DNA of 64,000 nt, taken from NCBI GenBank assembly GCA_021463195.1, contig JAJTXZ010000011.1, positions 20,557 through 84,556 of the forward strand. Direction: 5' to 3'. The position numbers were made by a program, and so were the translations under genes. Under the pieces are notes generated by a model. The model was not told the DNA's origin and did no database searches. It saw nothing but the letters and a program-made list of their open reading frames with translations. Each line of letters begins with the position of its first letter. The first letter of the stretch is position 1. This document shows positions 8,440 through 17,483 of the stretch, piece by piece. The stretch comes from Anaerolineae bacterium (GTDB lineage: Bacteria > Chloroflexota > Anaerolineae > UBA4142 > SHND01).

Positions 8440-9207
8440 TTAAACCCATTCGTGTCGCGCCAGCCATGCTTTCAAGATTCGATTGAATTCGTCCGCCTGT
8501 TCCAGCATCGCCAAATGTCCCGCGTTTTCAATGAGGCGCAATTCCGCGCCCGCGATGCGCTGCGCGAGAAATTCCGCATAGCGCGGCGGCGTCAGTCTGT
8601 CTTGGGCGCCGCACACAATCAACGTCGGCGCGCGAATCTCGCCCACCCGCGCGCGCGCGTCAAACGCGTCGCACGCGGCAAAATCAGCGCGCGTCACCAC
8701 CGCGCCGGTCGCCAATAAACTTGCCGCGCTTTTAGCGCTCAATTCAAGCGGCGCGGCGGCGAAAAAATAATTTTGCGCCAACTCGCGCGCGGTATTTTCA
8801 AAATCATCTTCCAAGCCCCGCAAAAACGCGGGCGCGACGCTCAGTTTCGCGCCCGTGCCAATCAAACCCAAACCCAAGATCCGTTCGGGAAATTCCAACG
8901 CCATGGTTTGCGCGATGGCGCCACCCATCGAAACGCCAAGAATGACCGCGCGTTCGATTTGCAGCGCGTCCAAAAATTCGCGCGTCGCCAGCGCATAATC
9001 CAAAATCGTTTTACGTCCCGCGCCGCGCGAACGGCCGTGCCCCGGTAAATCTAACGCATACCCGCGCGCCACATGCGCCAACGCCGCCAGTTGACCATTC
9101 CAACATAAATGATTATCGCCCGCGCCATGAATCAAAACGAACGGCGCGCCGTATGAACCGCGCGCCGCGTAATAAATTTCTTGCTCCGCAACTTGAATTG
9201 TTGGCAT
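8440..9207 (-). CDS. Alpha/beta hydrolase
   Basis: Cytoplasmic alpha/beta-fold hydrolase of 255 aa. The oxyanion strand motif HGAGDN is at residues 27-32, the nucleophile elbow GVSMGG at 91-96 (Ser93), the acid in VCGAQDRLTP (about 206) and the catalytic His in ENAGHLAMLEQ (about 235). All triad residues are present, so an active esterase, lipase or C-C hydrolase is expected; the substrate is unknown. It stands alone between trxB and a 355-bp repeat-rich spacer. Confidence 0.9.
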   Translation of the reverse strand: MPTIQVAEQEIYYAARGSYGAPFVLIHGAGDNHLCWNGQLAALAHVARGYALDLPGHGRSRGAGRKTILDYALATREFLDALQIERAVILGVSMGGAIAQTMALEFPERILGLGLIGTGAKLSVAPAFLRGLEDDFENTARELAQNYFFAAAPLELSAKSAASLLATGAVVTRADFAACDAFDARARVGEIRAPTLIVCGAQDRLTPPRYAEFLAQRIAGAELRLIENAGHLAMLEQADEFNRILKAWLARHEWV

Positions 9208-9295
9208 CTTGTTACACGAGCGAATCTTTATGTTTGGTTATTTTGCGCGTGCAAAGAAATCAGGGCAGCCGCCTGCGCGCTGCCCCTGCGATGAT

Positions 9296-10252
9296 TTACG
9301 CGAATATTTTTCCCGCGGTCGGATAACCCGAATGTTCCAAATCCGCCAAAAACTTTTCCACTTCCATCGCCGCCATACTGCCAAAACCCGCCGATACAAT
9401 CGCTTGCTTGAAAATGTGGTCGTGCGCTTCGCCCGCCGCAAACACGCCGGGAATTTTTGTATGCAAACGTTCGTTCACCTTTAGATAACCTTCGTCGTCC
9501 ATATCCAACTGCCCCACGAACAACTGCGTGTTCGGAATGTGTCCGATATAGACAAAGACGCCCTCGACGGGCAGTTGACTTGGGTCGCCTGTTCGCACAT
9601 GCACCAAATTGAGCGCGCTGACCGCGCCATCCCCTTGAATGTCTTGGACGACGGAATCCCACACAAAATTGATTTTAGGGTTTTCCTGCGCGCGCGCTTG
9701 CAAAATCGGCTGCGCGCGTAATTGATTGCGACGATGCACGACATAAACCTGCGCGGCAAAGCGCGTCAAGAACAATCCTTCTTGCAGCGCGCTATCGCCG
9801 CCGCCAATGACGGCGACTTTTTTACCGCGAAAGAAAAAACCGTCGCAGGTCGCGCAATACGAAACGCCGCGTCCGGTCAATTCGATTTCGCCCGGCACGC
9901 CCAAACGGCGCGGCGAGGCGCCTGTCGCAATCACCACGCTGTTGGTCTCGTGCCGCGCGCCATTCTCTGTCTCTAACACAAACGGGTGCGTTTGCAAATC
10001 CACCCTGCTCACATGGTCAGACTCGAAACGCGCGCCAAACTTTTCCGCCTGTTGTTTCATCAATTCCGTGAGTTCGGGCCCCGTGATGCCGTCGGGAAAA
10101 CCGGGATAATTTTCCACCTCATTCGTCAGCGCGATTTGACCGCCAAATTCGTTGCCGCTGATTAACAACGGATTCAAATTCGCGCGCGCCGTATACAGCG
10201 CAGCGGTCAAACCGGCCGGGCCCGAACCGATAATCGTCACATTCTCAGCCAT
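9296..10252 (-). CDS. trxB: Thioredoxin-disulfide reductase
   Basis: Flavoenzyme of 318 aa that transfers electrons from NADPH through FAD and a redox disulfide to thioredoxin. The FAD motif GSGPAG is at residues 9-14, the CATC redox pair at Cys133/Cys136, the NADPH motif GGGDSA at about 151-156, and the C-terminal FAD motif GVFAAGEAHD near 280. Length fits the low-molecular-weight bacterial TrxB. ATG at 10252 is chosen because the upstream extension lacks family similarity and overlaps the rsmE 3-prime end. Confidence 0.95.
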   Translation of the reverse strand: MAENVTIIGSGPAGLTAALYTARANLNPLLISGNEFGGQIALTNEVENYPGFPDGITGPELTELMKQQAEKFGARFESDHVSRVDLQTHPFVLETENGARHETNSVVIATGASPRRLGVPGEIELTGRGVSYCATCDGFFFRGKKVAVIGGGDSALQEGLFLTRFAAQVYVVHRRNQLRAQPILQARAQENPKINFVWDSVVQDIQGDGAVSALNLVHVRTGDPSQLPVEGVFVYIGHIPNTQLFVGQLDMDDEGYLKVNERLHTKIPGVFAAGEAHDHIFKQAIVSAGFGSMAAMEVEKFLADLEHSGYPTAGKIFA

Positions 10253-10277
10253 CGTATTTATTCCTCGAAATATATTA

Positions 10278-11030
10278 TCAGCCCGCGCGGGCGGCGCGTT
10301 CCAAATCGCCGCGCGCAAACAATATCGCGCTCGCGGCGACCAGGCCCGCCGTTTCCGCGCGCAAAATGCGCGGTCCCAAAGTGACACTTGGCGCGCCCAG
10401 CCCCCGCGCCGTTTCGATTTCCGTCGCGGTCAAACCGCCTTCCGGGCCCACAAAAAGATGTATCGTTTCCGCGTCTGTCGCCGCAAGCGCTTGTTTCAAA
10501 GTCATCGTGTTCTCTTCTTCCCACAAGACCCAACGCGCGCCGCCGCGCGTTCTAGCCACAGCGAGCGCGGCGTCAAAAGTTTGGAGCGTTTCCACGCGCG
10601 GCAGCTTGCCCCGTCCCGACTGTTCCGCCGCTTCTGTCACAATCTGCGCCCAACGCGCGTATTTCTGCTTGCTCACTTTGTCCACCACCACACGCGCGGT
10701 CAATAGCGGAATAAAAGCGGCGATGCCCAATTCAGCGCCTTTTTGCAAAACCCATTCGAACTTGTCGGTTTTGAGCAACGCTTGATACAAAATAATTCGC
10801 GCGCTCGGTTCAGCTGGCGCGGGCATCGTTTCCAAAATTTCACCGCGCACATGCGCGCGATTGATTTCGCGCAGCGCCACACGCGCTTGCAGTCCGGCGT
10901 TATCCAACACAATGACTTGATCGCCGACGCGCATTCGCAGCACCTCGCGGATTTGGCGCGCGTGCGCGTCGCCAAAATCGAGCGCGCGGTTTTGCGCTAA
11001 CGCGGTTTGGACAAAAAAACGATGCGGCAT
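10278..11030 (-). CDS. rsmE: 16S rRNA m3U1498 methyltransferase RsmE
   Basis: SPOUT-class methyltransferase of 250 aa that methylates U1498 of 16S rRNA using S-adenosylmethionine. It starts with MPHRFFVQ, typical of the family N-terminal PUA-like domain. The conserved QKGAELG segment and the C-terminal knot signature (LFVGPEGGLTATEIE, then LGPRILRAETA) are intact. ATG at 11030 is one base past the prmA stop codon, a very tight arrangement. The prmA-rsmE pairing downstream of dnaJ is a common bacterial order and supports the calls. Confidence 0.95.
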   Translation of the reverse strand: MPHRFFVQTALAQNRALDFGDAHARQIREVLRMRVGDQVIVLDNAGLQARVALREINRAHVRGEILETMPAPAEPSARIILYQALLKTDKFEWVLQKGAELGIAAFIPLLTARVVVDKVSKQKYARWAQIVTEAAEQSGRGKLPRVETLQTFDAALAVARTRGGARWVLWEEENTMTLKQALAATDAETIHLFVGPEGGLTATEIETARGLGAPSVTLGPRILRAETAGLVAASAILFARGDLERAARAG

Positions 11031-11031
11031 G

Positions 11032-11937
11032 TTACGCGCGCGTACGCTTGAACCGATACACCAGCGCCAACCAATCGGCTTCTTGTTGTTTTTCGACAAG
11101 CGTCATATTTTGCGCCGCCAGCGCGTTTTCCACCAAAGGCGCGCGCTCGACCAAAATACCCGAACCGATAAAAACGCCATCACGCTTTAAATGCGCCGCC
11201 AGCGCGGGCGCGAGCTCGGCAATGGTATCCGCGAAAATATTGGCGACCACTATATCGTATAGATGCGGCGCGGCGTCATTCGTTACACTATCGCGCGTCA
11301 CGCGAATTATATTATCCAATCCGCTCGCCGCGATATTTTTTTGCGCGGTCTCGACCGCGATAGGGTCAATATCGCGCGCGTCCACCCGCGCGGCGCCGAG
11401 CTTCGCCGCGCCGATGGCGAGAATGCCCGAACCCGTGCCGACATCCAACATTTCCATGCCGGGCGCGATATATTTTTCTAACGCCGCCAAACACAAACGC
11501 GTTGTCGGATGCAAGCCCGTGCCAAATGCCATGCCGGGATCGAGCTCAATCACGCATTCGCCGGTTTGCGGCGTATATTCCAACCACGAAGGTTTAATCA
11601 CCGTCCGCGCGCCGATATGCAGGATGGAATAAAATTTTTTCCAGGCGTGCGCGTAATCCTCTTCCGCCAGTTCGCGCATCGCTAATTCGCCGACGGGACG
11701 CAACATTGAATACGCCCACACGACACGTTCAAGCGCTAAATATTTTTCGCGCCGCGTTTCATCATCGAGCAAAAACGCGCGCACGGTGTACGGGCGCGCG
11801 GCGTCGAGCGTTTCGCCTTGTTCGGGCGTCACCACTTGTTCAATCACCGCGCCGCCGTACGCGTATTCATTGAATGCGGCGGCTAACGCTTCCGCGCTTT
11901 CAGCGTCCGCGCGGATAGACAATTCAATAACTTTCAC
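11032..11937 (-). CDS. prmA: Ribosomal protein L11 methyltransferase PrmA
   Basis: Class I SAM methyltransferase of 301 aa that trimethylates L11. An N-terminal L11-recognition domain (about residues 1-110) is followed by the catalytic domain with DPGMAFGTGLHPTTRLC, the SAM loop LDVGTGSGILAIGAAK and the VANIFA motif IV, all diagnostic of PrmA. It is in the dnaJ-prmA-rsmE group; its stop codon is one base before the rsmE start. The 143 bp between prmA and dnaJ hold a direct repeat (CGCGCAGATTCGCGG) and no gene. Confidence 0.95.
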   Translation of the reverse strand: MKVIELSIRADAESAEALAAAFNEYAYGGAVIEQVVTPEQGETLDAARPYTVRAFLLDDETRREKYLALERVVWAYSMLRPVGELAMRELAEEDYAHAWKKFYSILHIGARTVIKPSWLEYTPQTGECVIELDPGMAFGTGLHPTTRLCLAALEKYIAPGMEMLDVGTGSGILAIGAAKLGAARVDARDIDPIAVETAQKNIAASGLDNIIRVTRDSVTNDAAPHLYDIVVANIFADTIAELAPALAAHLKRDGVFIGSGILVERAPLVENALAAQNMTLVEKQQEADWLALVYRFKRTRA

Positions 11938-12080
11938 TGGATTATTTTTTGTCTGTACAACAAAACGCGAATCTTGGCGGCGAACAGCGGGGCGAGGAAT
12001 CTTTGCCGAGGTTTCTTTCTATTTCGCGCAGATTCGCGGCGCCGCGTTCGCGCAGATTCGCGGACATACGGTGTTCGCGT

Positions 12081-13205
12081 TCATGAACCCATAATAGCGT
12101 CTTTGATTTGATCCAAAAAACCTTTGTCTTCGCTCGGCGGCGCGCCGTCCAATGTGCGCGCGAATTCGCGCAGCAGCGCTTTTTGTTTTTCCGAGAGATG
12201 CGTCGGCACGCTCACCGCGACGGTGACAATCAAATCGCCGCGTCCGCTGCGTTTCAAATTCGGCACGCCTTTGCCTTTGAGCCGAAACGTTTTACCGTGC
12301 TGCGTGCCGGCGGGAATTTTCAATAGTTCTTCGCCTTCGAGCGTCGGCGCTTGGATTTCCGCGCCGAGCGCCGCTTGCGGAAAATTCAGCGTCAAGTCAA
12401 ACAACAAATCTTGATTGTCGCGTTTGAATTTCGGATGCGGTTTGATTGCGATTTGGGCGTACAAATGTCCGCTCGGACCGCCGCTCGTGCCGGATTCGCC
12501 CTCGCCTTGCAAACGAATCTGCGTGCCTTCATCCACGCCCGGCGGCACCTTGACCACTAATTTACGCATCACTTGCACGCGTTTTTGACCGCCGCATTCA
12601 TGACACGGCGTATTGATCACTTCGCCTTCGCCATTGCAACGCGGACAGGGCGCGACATTGATAAATTGGCCAAAGATGGATTGCGTCGCGCGCCGCACTT
12701 CGCCCGTGCCGCGACATTGCGGACAGCGCGTCGGCGTCGTGCCGGGTTCCGCGCCGCTGCCTTTGCACGATGGACACGTCTCTAAACGCGGCACTGAAAT
12801 TTCCTTGTCCGCGCCAAACACCGCTTCTTCAAATTCCAGCGTGAGCGTGGTTTTCAAATGCGCGCCCGGCTGCGGGCCGCGACGCGTGCGCGCACGCGCG
12901 CCAAAACCCGCGCCAAATAAGCTTTCAAAAATGTCCGTAAAGGGAATATCGCCAAAACCAGCGCTCGCGCCCGCCGCGCCATTCACGCCCGCCTGACCAA
13001 AACGGTCATACATCGCGCGCTTGTCGTCGTCGGACAACACCTGATACGCTTCGTTGATTTCTTTGAAATTCGCCGCCGCGTCCGGCTCTTTATTTACATC
13101 AGGATGATATTGCCGCGCCAATTTATAAAACGCGCGTTTGAGGTCGTCCGCCGACGCAGTGCGCGGCACGCCCAGCACTTCGTAATAATCTCGTGTTGTC
13201 GTCAT
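12081..13205 (-). CDS. dnaJ: Chaperone DnaJ
   Basis: Type I Hsp40 co-chaperone of 374 aa. The J domain (residues 5-70) carries HPD at 34-36. A Gly-rich linker (about 73-100) is followed by a zinc domain with four repeats ([24 protein letters not shown], and a last degenerate CHECGGQK), then the C-terminal substrate domains. It would stimulate DnaK ATPase and bind unfolded proteins. No dnaK, grpE or hrcA lies next to it in this window, so this copy is separated from the usual heat-shock operon. Confidence 0.95.
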   Translation of the reverse strand: MTTTRDYYEVLGVPRTASADDLKRAFYKLARQYHPDVNKEPDAAANFKEINEAYQVLSDDDKRAMYDRFGQAGVNGAAGASAGFGDIPFTDIFESLFGAGFGARARTRRGPQPGAHLKTTLTLEFEEAVFGADKEISVPRLETCPSCKGSGAEPGTTPTRCPQCRGTGEVRRATQSIFGQFINVAPCPRCNGEGEVINTPCHECGGQKRVQVMRKLVVKVPPGVDEGTQIRLQGEGESGTSGGPSGHLYAQIAIKPHPKFKRDNQDLLFDLTLNFPQAALGAEIQAPTLEGEELLKIPAGTQHGKTFRLKGKGVPNLKRSGRGDLIVTVAVSVPTHLSEKQKALLREFARTLDGAPPSEDKGFLDQIKDAIMGS

Positions 13206-13256
13206 ACCGTAAAAACTCGCTTTGTAAAACTTTTAAATTCTATCTTTAGAAAAGTG

Positions 13257-13284
13257 ATTATACGCAAAGTTGACGCTTTGCCAA
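13257..13284 (-). promoter_or_regulatory. Promoter of dnaJ
   Basis: Read on the minus strand: TTGGCA (13284-13279), 16-bp spacer, TATAAT (13262-13257). The spacer lies within an inverted repeat GCAAAG-N6-CTTTGC (13264-13281), a possible operator. It is not the CIRCE heat-shock element. Confidence 0.65.
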
Positions 13285-13320
13285 CCTGAAAATAGCCCGC
13301 GCGACCGTTCAAAACGAATA

Positions 13321-13329
13321 TGCTATACT
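13321..13329 (+). promoter_or_regulatory. Extended -10 promoter of the TolB-like lipoprotein gene
   Basis: TGC followed by TATACT at 13324-13329, 25 bp before the ATG at 13354. This is an extended -10 (TGn) element; no good -35 box is present. The short distance to the start codon would leave a leader of less than 20 bases. Confidence 0.5.
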
Positions 13330-13353
13330 TACGCCGCAGACATTCTATCTCGT

Positions 13354-14445
13354 ATGAAAAAATATGTCTTTCTGGGGTTGTTCAGCGCGATGATACTCTG
13401 CGCCGCGTCGGCATGCGCCAATCCAAATAATCTCGCCGCCGATTCGTTCGCGCAGCCCGCTGCCACCATCGAGCGTCCGCCGATTCGCGTTTCGCCGTTA
13501 GACGGCGCGTCCGCGCCGCCTCCGCCGCTCAACGGCAAATTTATTTTCGCGCCGGGCGACGGGAGTATTTGGCTCCAAGACGCCGCGACCGGCAAAGCCA
13601 ATCCGATCATCAAACCCTCGACAGAGACGTTTGCCGACGCGCCCAGTTTTGCGCCCGACGGCAATTCCTTTGTCTATGTGCGCAGCAATCTAAACGCGCA
13701 AGGCGTCGCGCAAACCGCGATTTATCGCGCCCGCATTGATGGCTCTCGCATTGAACCGGTGGTCACCCCAACCGATGCCAAAACCACTGTCAACTGGCCC
13801 CATTATTCGTGGGATGGCAAGTGGATTTATTACACTGCCGCGTTCCCGACTCCGCCCAACAAACAAACTTCCACGATTCAACGCGTGCCTGTTGACGGCG
13901 GGCCCGCGCAGACGCTCATCCAAAACGCGCGCATGTCCACCGAAGCGCCCGACGGCAAAACTATCGCTTTTATCCGTTTCAATTTCGATACGTTCACCGC
14001 CGGATTGTGGGTCGCCAAGCTTGACGGTTCAGACGAACGCGAGCTCTTGAACGATCAAGTATTTGTGTTGATTTCCGAACCGCGTTATGCGCCCGACGGC
14101 TCGCAAATTTTATTCACCGCCTCTGGGCCCAACACGCGCCCTTTGCCCGGCATTCAATCGTTCCGCGCGCCGGCTTGTTCTCCGCCGCTGTTGTGTTGGT
14201 CCGCGCAAACCGCGCATGCCGATGGTCTGCCGTGGGACTTGTGGCTAGTGACACCCGACGGCGCCAAGTTTACGCGCGTCACTCAAGTCGGCGCGGACAG
14301 TCCTTCGCCCGCCTGGTCGCGGGACAGCAAACAAATCGCGTTCTTTGATACGAGCGGTCAATATCTGGTGGACTTGGCGACCAAAGCGTTGGCGCAAATT
14401 TCAAAAAACGGCGGACACGGAATTTTCGGTTGGTGGCAACCTTGA
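13354..14445 (+). CDS. TolB-like beta-propeller lipoprotein
   Basis: Predicted secreted lipoprotein of 363 aa. The signal peptide (MKKYVFLGLFSAMILCAASAC) ends in a Cys at residue 21. The rest consists of repeated WD40-like/TolB strands such as APSFAPDGNSFVYVRS, PHYSWDGKWIYYTA, EPRYAPDGSQILFTASG and SPAWSRDSKQIAFFD, i.e. a six- or seven-bladed propeller with SxDGxxI motifs. The function is unknown; such proteins often act as extracellular scaffolds or sensors. ATG at 13354 is chosen because the signal peptide begins there. It is divergent from dnaJ. Confidence 0.8.
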   Translation: MKKYVFLGLFSAMILCAASACANPNNLAADSFAQPAATIERPPIRVSPLDGASAPPPPLNGKFIFAPGDGSIWLQDAATGKANPIIKPSTETFADAPSFAPDGNSFVYVRSNLNAQGVAQTAIYRARIDGSRIEPVVTPTDAKTTVNWPHYSWDGKWIYYTAAFPTPPNKQTSTIQRVPVDGGPAQTLIQNARMSTEAPDGKTIAFIRFNFDTFTAGLWVAKLDGSDERELLNDQVFVLISEPRYAPDGSQILFTASGPNTRPLPGIQSFRAPACSPPLLCWSAQTAHADGLPWDLWLVTPDGAKFTRVTQVGADSPSPAWSRDSKQIAFFDTSGQYLVDLATKALAQISKNGGHGIFGWWQP

Positions 14446-14465
14446 TTTACGCGCCAAAAAAATTT

Positions 14466-14489
14466 CCGTCAGCGCGTGACGGGATTTTT
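14466..14489 (+). terminator. Weak intrinsic terminator after the lipoprotein gene
   Basis: CCGTCA, loop GCGCG, TGACGG, then a short run of five Ts (14485-14489), 20 bp past the stop codon. Confidence 0.45.
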
Positions 14490-14578
14490 CAGAACAATAC
14501 TTGAGCGCATAAAGTAAAATTCGCAATGACTTTTGCCGTTAGAAAAACGCGCACCCGCGCTGGCAGACGCTATATTTT

Positions 14579-15760
14579 TTATTTTATTAGCGGAACCGTC
14601 AACAGCACGCGCGTGCCTTGCTGAGGCGCGGAAGTGATTTGCAGCGCGCCGTTGACGATGGCGGCGCGTTCGCGCATATTTAACAAGCCCAGCGAGCCGC
14701 GCGTCCCATACGTGGCTTGAATCTCGTTCACATCAAACCCGGGCCCATCATCGCGCACCGCGAGCTCCAAAATCGTTTCAGCTTCGCGCGCGTCAATCCA
14801 TATATTTTTGGGCTGGGCATGTTTTTTCGCGTTGTTGACCGCCTCTTGCGCAATCGCGAAAATCGCCGCCTCTTGTTTCGGTTCAAAACGCGTCTGGCAA
14901 GTCGCCACGTCGAGATGCACCATAAACGGTTCGACCATTCGCAAACGCAGCGCGTATTGTTCCAACGCCGGACGCAGACCTTGCTGCTCCAAAATCAATG
15001 GACGCAAATCAAATAAAATATTGCGCGTTTGGTACAATGCTTTCGACGCGATGGCTTCCAACGATAATGTTTCTTCCGCAAGACGCAAAGGGTCTTGTTT
15101 CGCCAAATCGCGCGCCAGCCGCGCCTGCATCACCAACACCGCGAGCATTTGCGCGGGGCCATCGTGCAAATCGCGCGCCAATTCATGTCGCACCGCCGCT
15201 TCGACCGCAAGAATGCGGTCGCGCTCTTGCAACAGTTCGCCATACAAACGCGCGTTTTCCAACGCAATCGCGCTCTGCGCCGCGAACGCCATTAACAATT
15301 CGACATCTACTTTGGTATATTTTTCACCCTGCGCTTGATTCATCACCTCCAGCACGCCGAGCGCGCGCCCTTGCGCGCTCAACGGCACCGCCAAGAGTTG
15401 ATGAACCTGCAAGCCCACGCTGCTCGCCGGCGCGCGAAAATAACGCGGGTCTGTTTCCGCGTCGTCCACCACCACCGCGCGCTGTCGCGAAAACGCTTCG
15501 CCCGCGATGCCTTGCGTCAGCGGTACGCGCGTATCTTTGAGCGCGCCCCCCCCTCCTCCGACCACAACCCGAAAGACCAGCGCGTCCGCGGCGGCATCGC
15601 GCAGCAACAGCGACCCCGCGCTGCTGCGCGTAACGCGCATCGCCGCGCGTAAAATTTTGGTGAGCAGCGCTTCATGGTCTAACTCGGCGGTCAATTCGCG
15701 CGTCACTTGCAACAACGTTTCGAGCGCCGCGACGCGCGCCGCGTCAACTGTCGGATTCAT
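14579..15760 (-). CDS. GAF-domain sensor histidine kinase (NarX/DesK type)
   Basis: Cytoplasmic kinase of 393 aa. A GAF domain (about residues 10-165) is followed by a HisKA_3 dimerisation domain with the phospho-acceptor His199 in ARDLHDGPAQ, then a HATPase domain with the N box (EAVNNAKKHAQ) and G boxes (DDGPGFD, GLLNMRERA). There is no transmembrane helix. HisKA_3 kinases normally phosphorylate LuxR-type response regulators, but no full partner gene is adjacent. A run of eight Cs (15546-15553) encodes part of a five-glycine stretch at residues 68-72. It lies 43 bp after the patatin gene. Confidence 0.9.
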   Translation of the reverse strand: MNPTVDAARVAALETLLQVTRELTAELDHEALLTKILRAAMRVTRSSAGSLLLRDAAADALVFRVVVGGGGGALKDTRVPLTQGIAGEAFSRQRAVVVDDAETDPRYFRAPASSVGLQVHQLLAVPLSAQGRALGVLEVMNQAQGEKYTKVDVELLMAFAAQSAIALENARLYGELLQERDRILAVEAAVRHELARDLHDGPAQMLAVLVMQARLARDLAKQDPLRLAEETLSLEAIASKALYQTRNILFDLRPLILEQQGLRPALEQYALRLRMVEPFMVHLDVATCQTRFEPKQEAAIFAIAQEAVNNAKKHAQPKNIWIDAREAETILELAVRDDGPGFDVNEIQATYGTRGSLGLLNMRERAAIVNGALQITSAPQQGTRVLLTVPLIK

Positions 15761-15803
15761 ATAAAAAAAAGCGCGCCGTCAACGCGCGCGCGCAACACAA
15801 TAA

Positions 15804-17483
15804 CTAGGCCGCATACGATTTGACGCGCGGATGCGGCGCAAGCAGTTGATGCAGCTGCGGCGCCGCGCGCTGCGCGGCGGTGCGGCCCGCTTGGATGATT
15901 TCTTCCACCCGATCAAAATCCGTAATCGTAAAACGCGCCACTTCGGGTTGAATCATCACATCAATAGATTCGGCGCGCTGTCGGATGATTTCACTCTCCA
16001 TAATTTCCAACGCGCCCGTCAAAATCGCAAACACATTTGGCGCTTTGCCGGTCTTGAGCTGCTGTTTACGATGCATCCGATCGGACAACCCAGGGATCAC
16101 GCTCGACGCGACAATAATGTCCGCGCGCTTGTCTTTGAGAATCGAAGTCGGCACCGGATTCACCGTGCCGCCATCCACCAAAAAATGATCGCCAATTTTG
16201 GGCGGCTCGAAAATACCAATCATCGAAATCGAAGCGCGCACCGCGTCCGCAATCGGGCCCTGGTCAAATAGCACCTCTTCGCCCGTTATCACATCGCAGC
16301 TTACAACGGTCAACGGAATTTCAAGGTCCTCGAAATTTTTATTGCGTAAAATTTTGCGAAAATATTCGAGCGTCTTGACGCCGCGCACCAAACCTGAACG
16401 CGGCGGAATACCGACATCCCACATCGAAAAACCTTTGAACAAATTAGTTTGACGCTGCATCAACCGCGCTACTTGGGTTATTTCATCCAATGGGACGTCG
16501 CTCGCGTACAGCGCGCCGACAATCGCACCCATCGAAGCGGTCGCCAAAATATCCACCGGAATCCGTTCCTGCTCAAACACCTCCAGCACGCCAATATGCG
16601 CCAGCCCGCGCGCGCCGCCAGAGGACAACGCCAAACCGATTTGACGCCGCGCGATCTTGCGCGCGAGGCGCGCAATACGTTTCGGTTCCGGCTTGATAAC
16701 TAGAAAATTGCGCGTGGCGGCTTGCGTCAACCAGCGTTCGGGCGTATCCGCCAGTTGAATGGTCACATCCGCCAAATCAATCGCTTTGATGGTCAACAAA
16801 GACGGACGCAGCGGTATCGCCAGAATCACCCAAAAATATTCTTGCACCAACGAGCTGAGCCGCGCGGGCAATTCGTCCGCCGTCAAATTTTGTCCGCCGC
16901 GCGCGAGCTGCACGCCGCTCAGCGAGAGCGTCGCCTGGTCCACCGGCATATTGCCCAACCCGCCCAAATCAAATAAAAAGACTTCTTCGCCCGTAATCTT
17001 TGCCACCTGTTCGGCAAGCACCGGCGCTTGCGGTCCGACGACGGCAACAATATTCAATTCCTCTTGCTGAACGGGATTTTGAATTTGGCGCGTCAAACGG
17101 CGCGACAACTCGCGGCTGAGTTCCACCGCGATACTCGGATACGTTTCAATCAACTCTTGCAATTCCTGCCGCCCGAGCGAAATCAAATCCGAATCAATCA
17201 CCACGCGCACGCCCGCGTTGCGCGGTTCGCCGGTCAACAGCGCGGTCTCGCCAAAAAAGTTTCCGGGATTAAGATACGAAAAAATTCGTTCCGCGCCATT
17301 GCGCTCCGAAACGACTTTGACCTGACCCGATTGGATCACGTACATGCGGTCGCCAAAATCGCCTTCGGCAAAGACCAGCTCGCCGCGGCTATAATGCTCG
17401 CGGCGACAATACTTTTCGATGGCGAGAATCACGTCATCGGAAAGGTCGGCAAAGAACGGAATGAGACGAAGATCGCTACGCAT
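15804..17483 (-). CDS. Cyclic-nucleotide-binding patatin-like phospholipase
   Basis: Fusion of 559 aa resembling eukaryotic neuropathy target esterase in layout: a cNMP-binding domain (about residues 8-125, with PGNFFGETALLTGEPR), a middle region, and a patatin domain (from about 283). The oxyanion loop SSGGARGLAHIG (287-298) and catalytic Asp437 (DGGT) are present. The nucleophile elbow reads TASMG (315-319), so Ser317 is there but the first Gly of GxSxG is Thr. Its start overlaps the end of the upstream cyclase gene by 8 bp. Since that protein carries a nucleotide cyclase domain, a made-and-sensed cAMP/cGMP circuit is plausible (inference). Confidence 0.88.
   Translation of the reverse strand: MRSDLRLIPFFADLSDDVILAIEKYCRREHYSRGELVFAEGDFGDRMYVIQSGQVKVVSERNGAERIFSYLNPGNFFGETALLTGEPRNAGVRVVIDSDLISLGRQELQELIETYPSIAVELSRELSRRLTRQIQNPVQQEELNIVAVVGPQAPVLAEQVAKITGEEVFLFDLGGLGNMPVDQATLSLSGVQLARGGQNLTADELPARLSSLVQEYFWVILAIPLRPSLLTIKAIDLADVTIQLADTPERWLTQAATRNFLVIKPEPKRIARLARKIARRQIGLALSSGGARGLAHIGVLEVFEQERIPVDILATASMGAIVGALYASDVPLDEITQVARLMQRQTNLFKGFSMWDVGIPPRSGLVRGVKTLEYFRKILRNKNFEDLEIPLTVVSCDVITGEEVLFDQGPIADAVRASISMIGIFEPPKIGDHFLVDGGTVNPVPTSILKDKRADIIVASSVIPGLSDRMHRKQQLKTGKAPNVFAILTGALEIMESEIIRQRAESIDVMIQPEVARFTITDFDRVEEIIQAGRTAAQRAAPQLHQLLAPHPRVKSYAA

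Noticed and set aside
13264..13281. Inverted repeat at the dnaJ promoter as a CIRCE heat-shock element
   Set aside because: GCAAAG-N6-CTTTGC does not match TTAGCACTC-N9-GAGTGCTAA.
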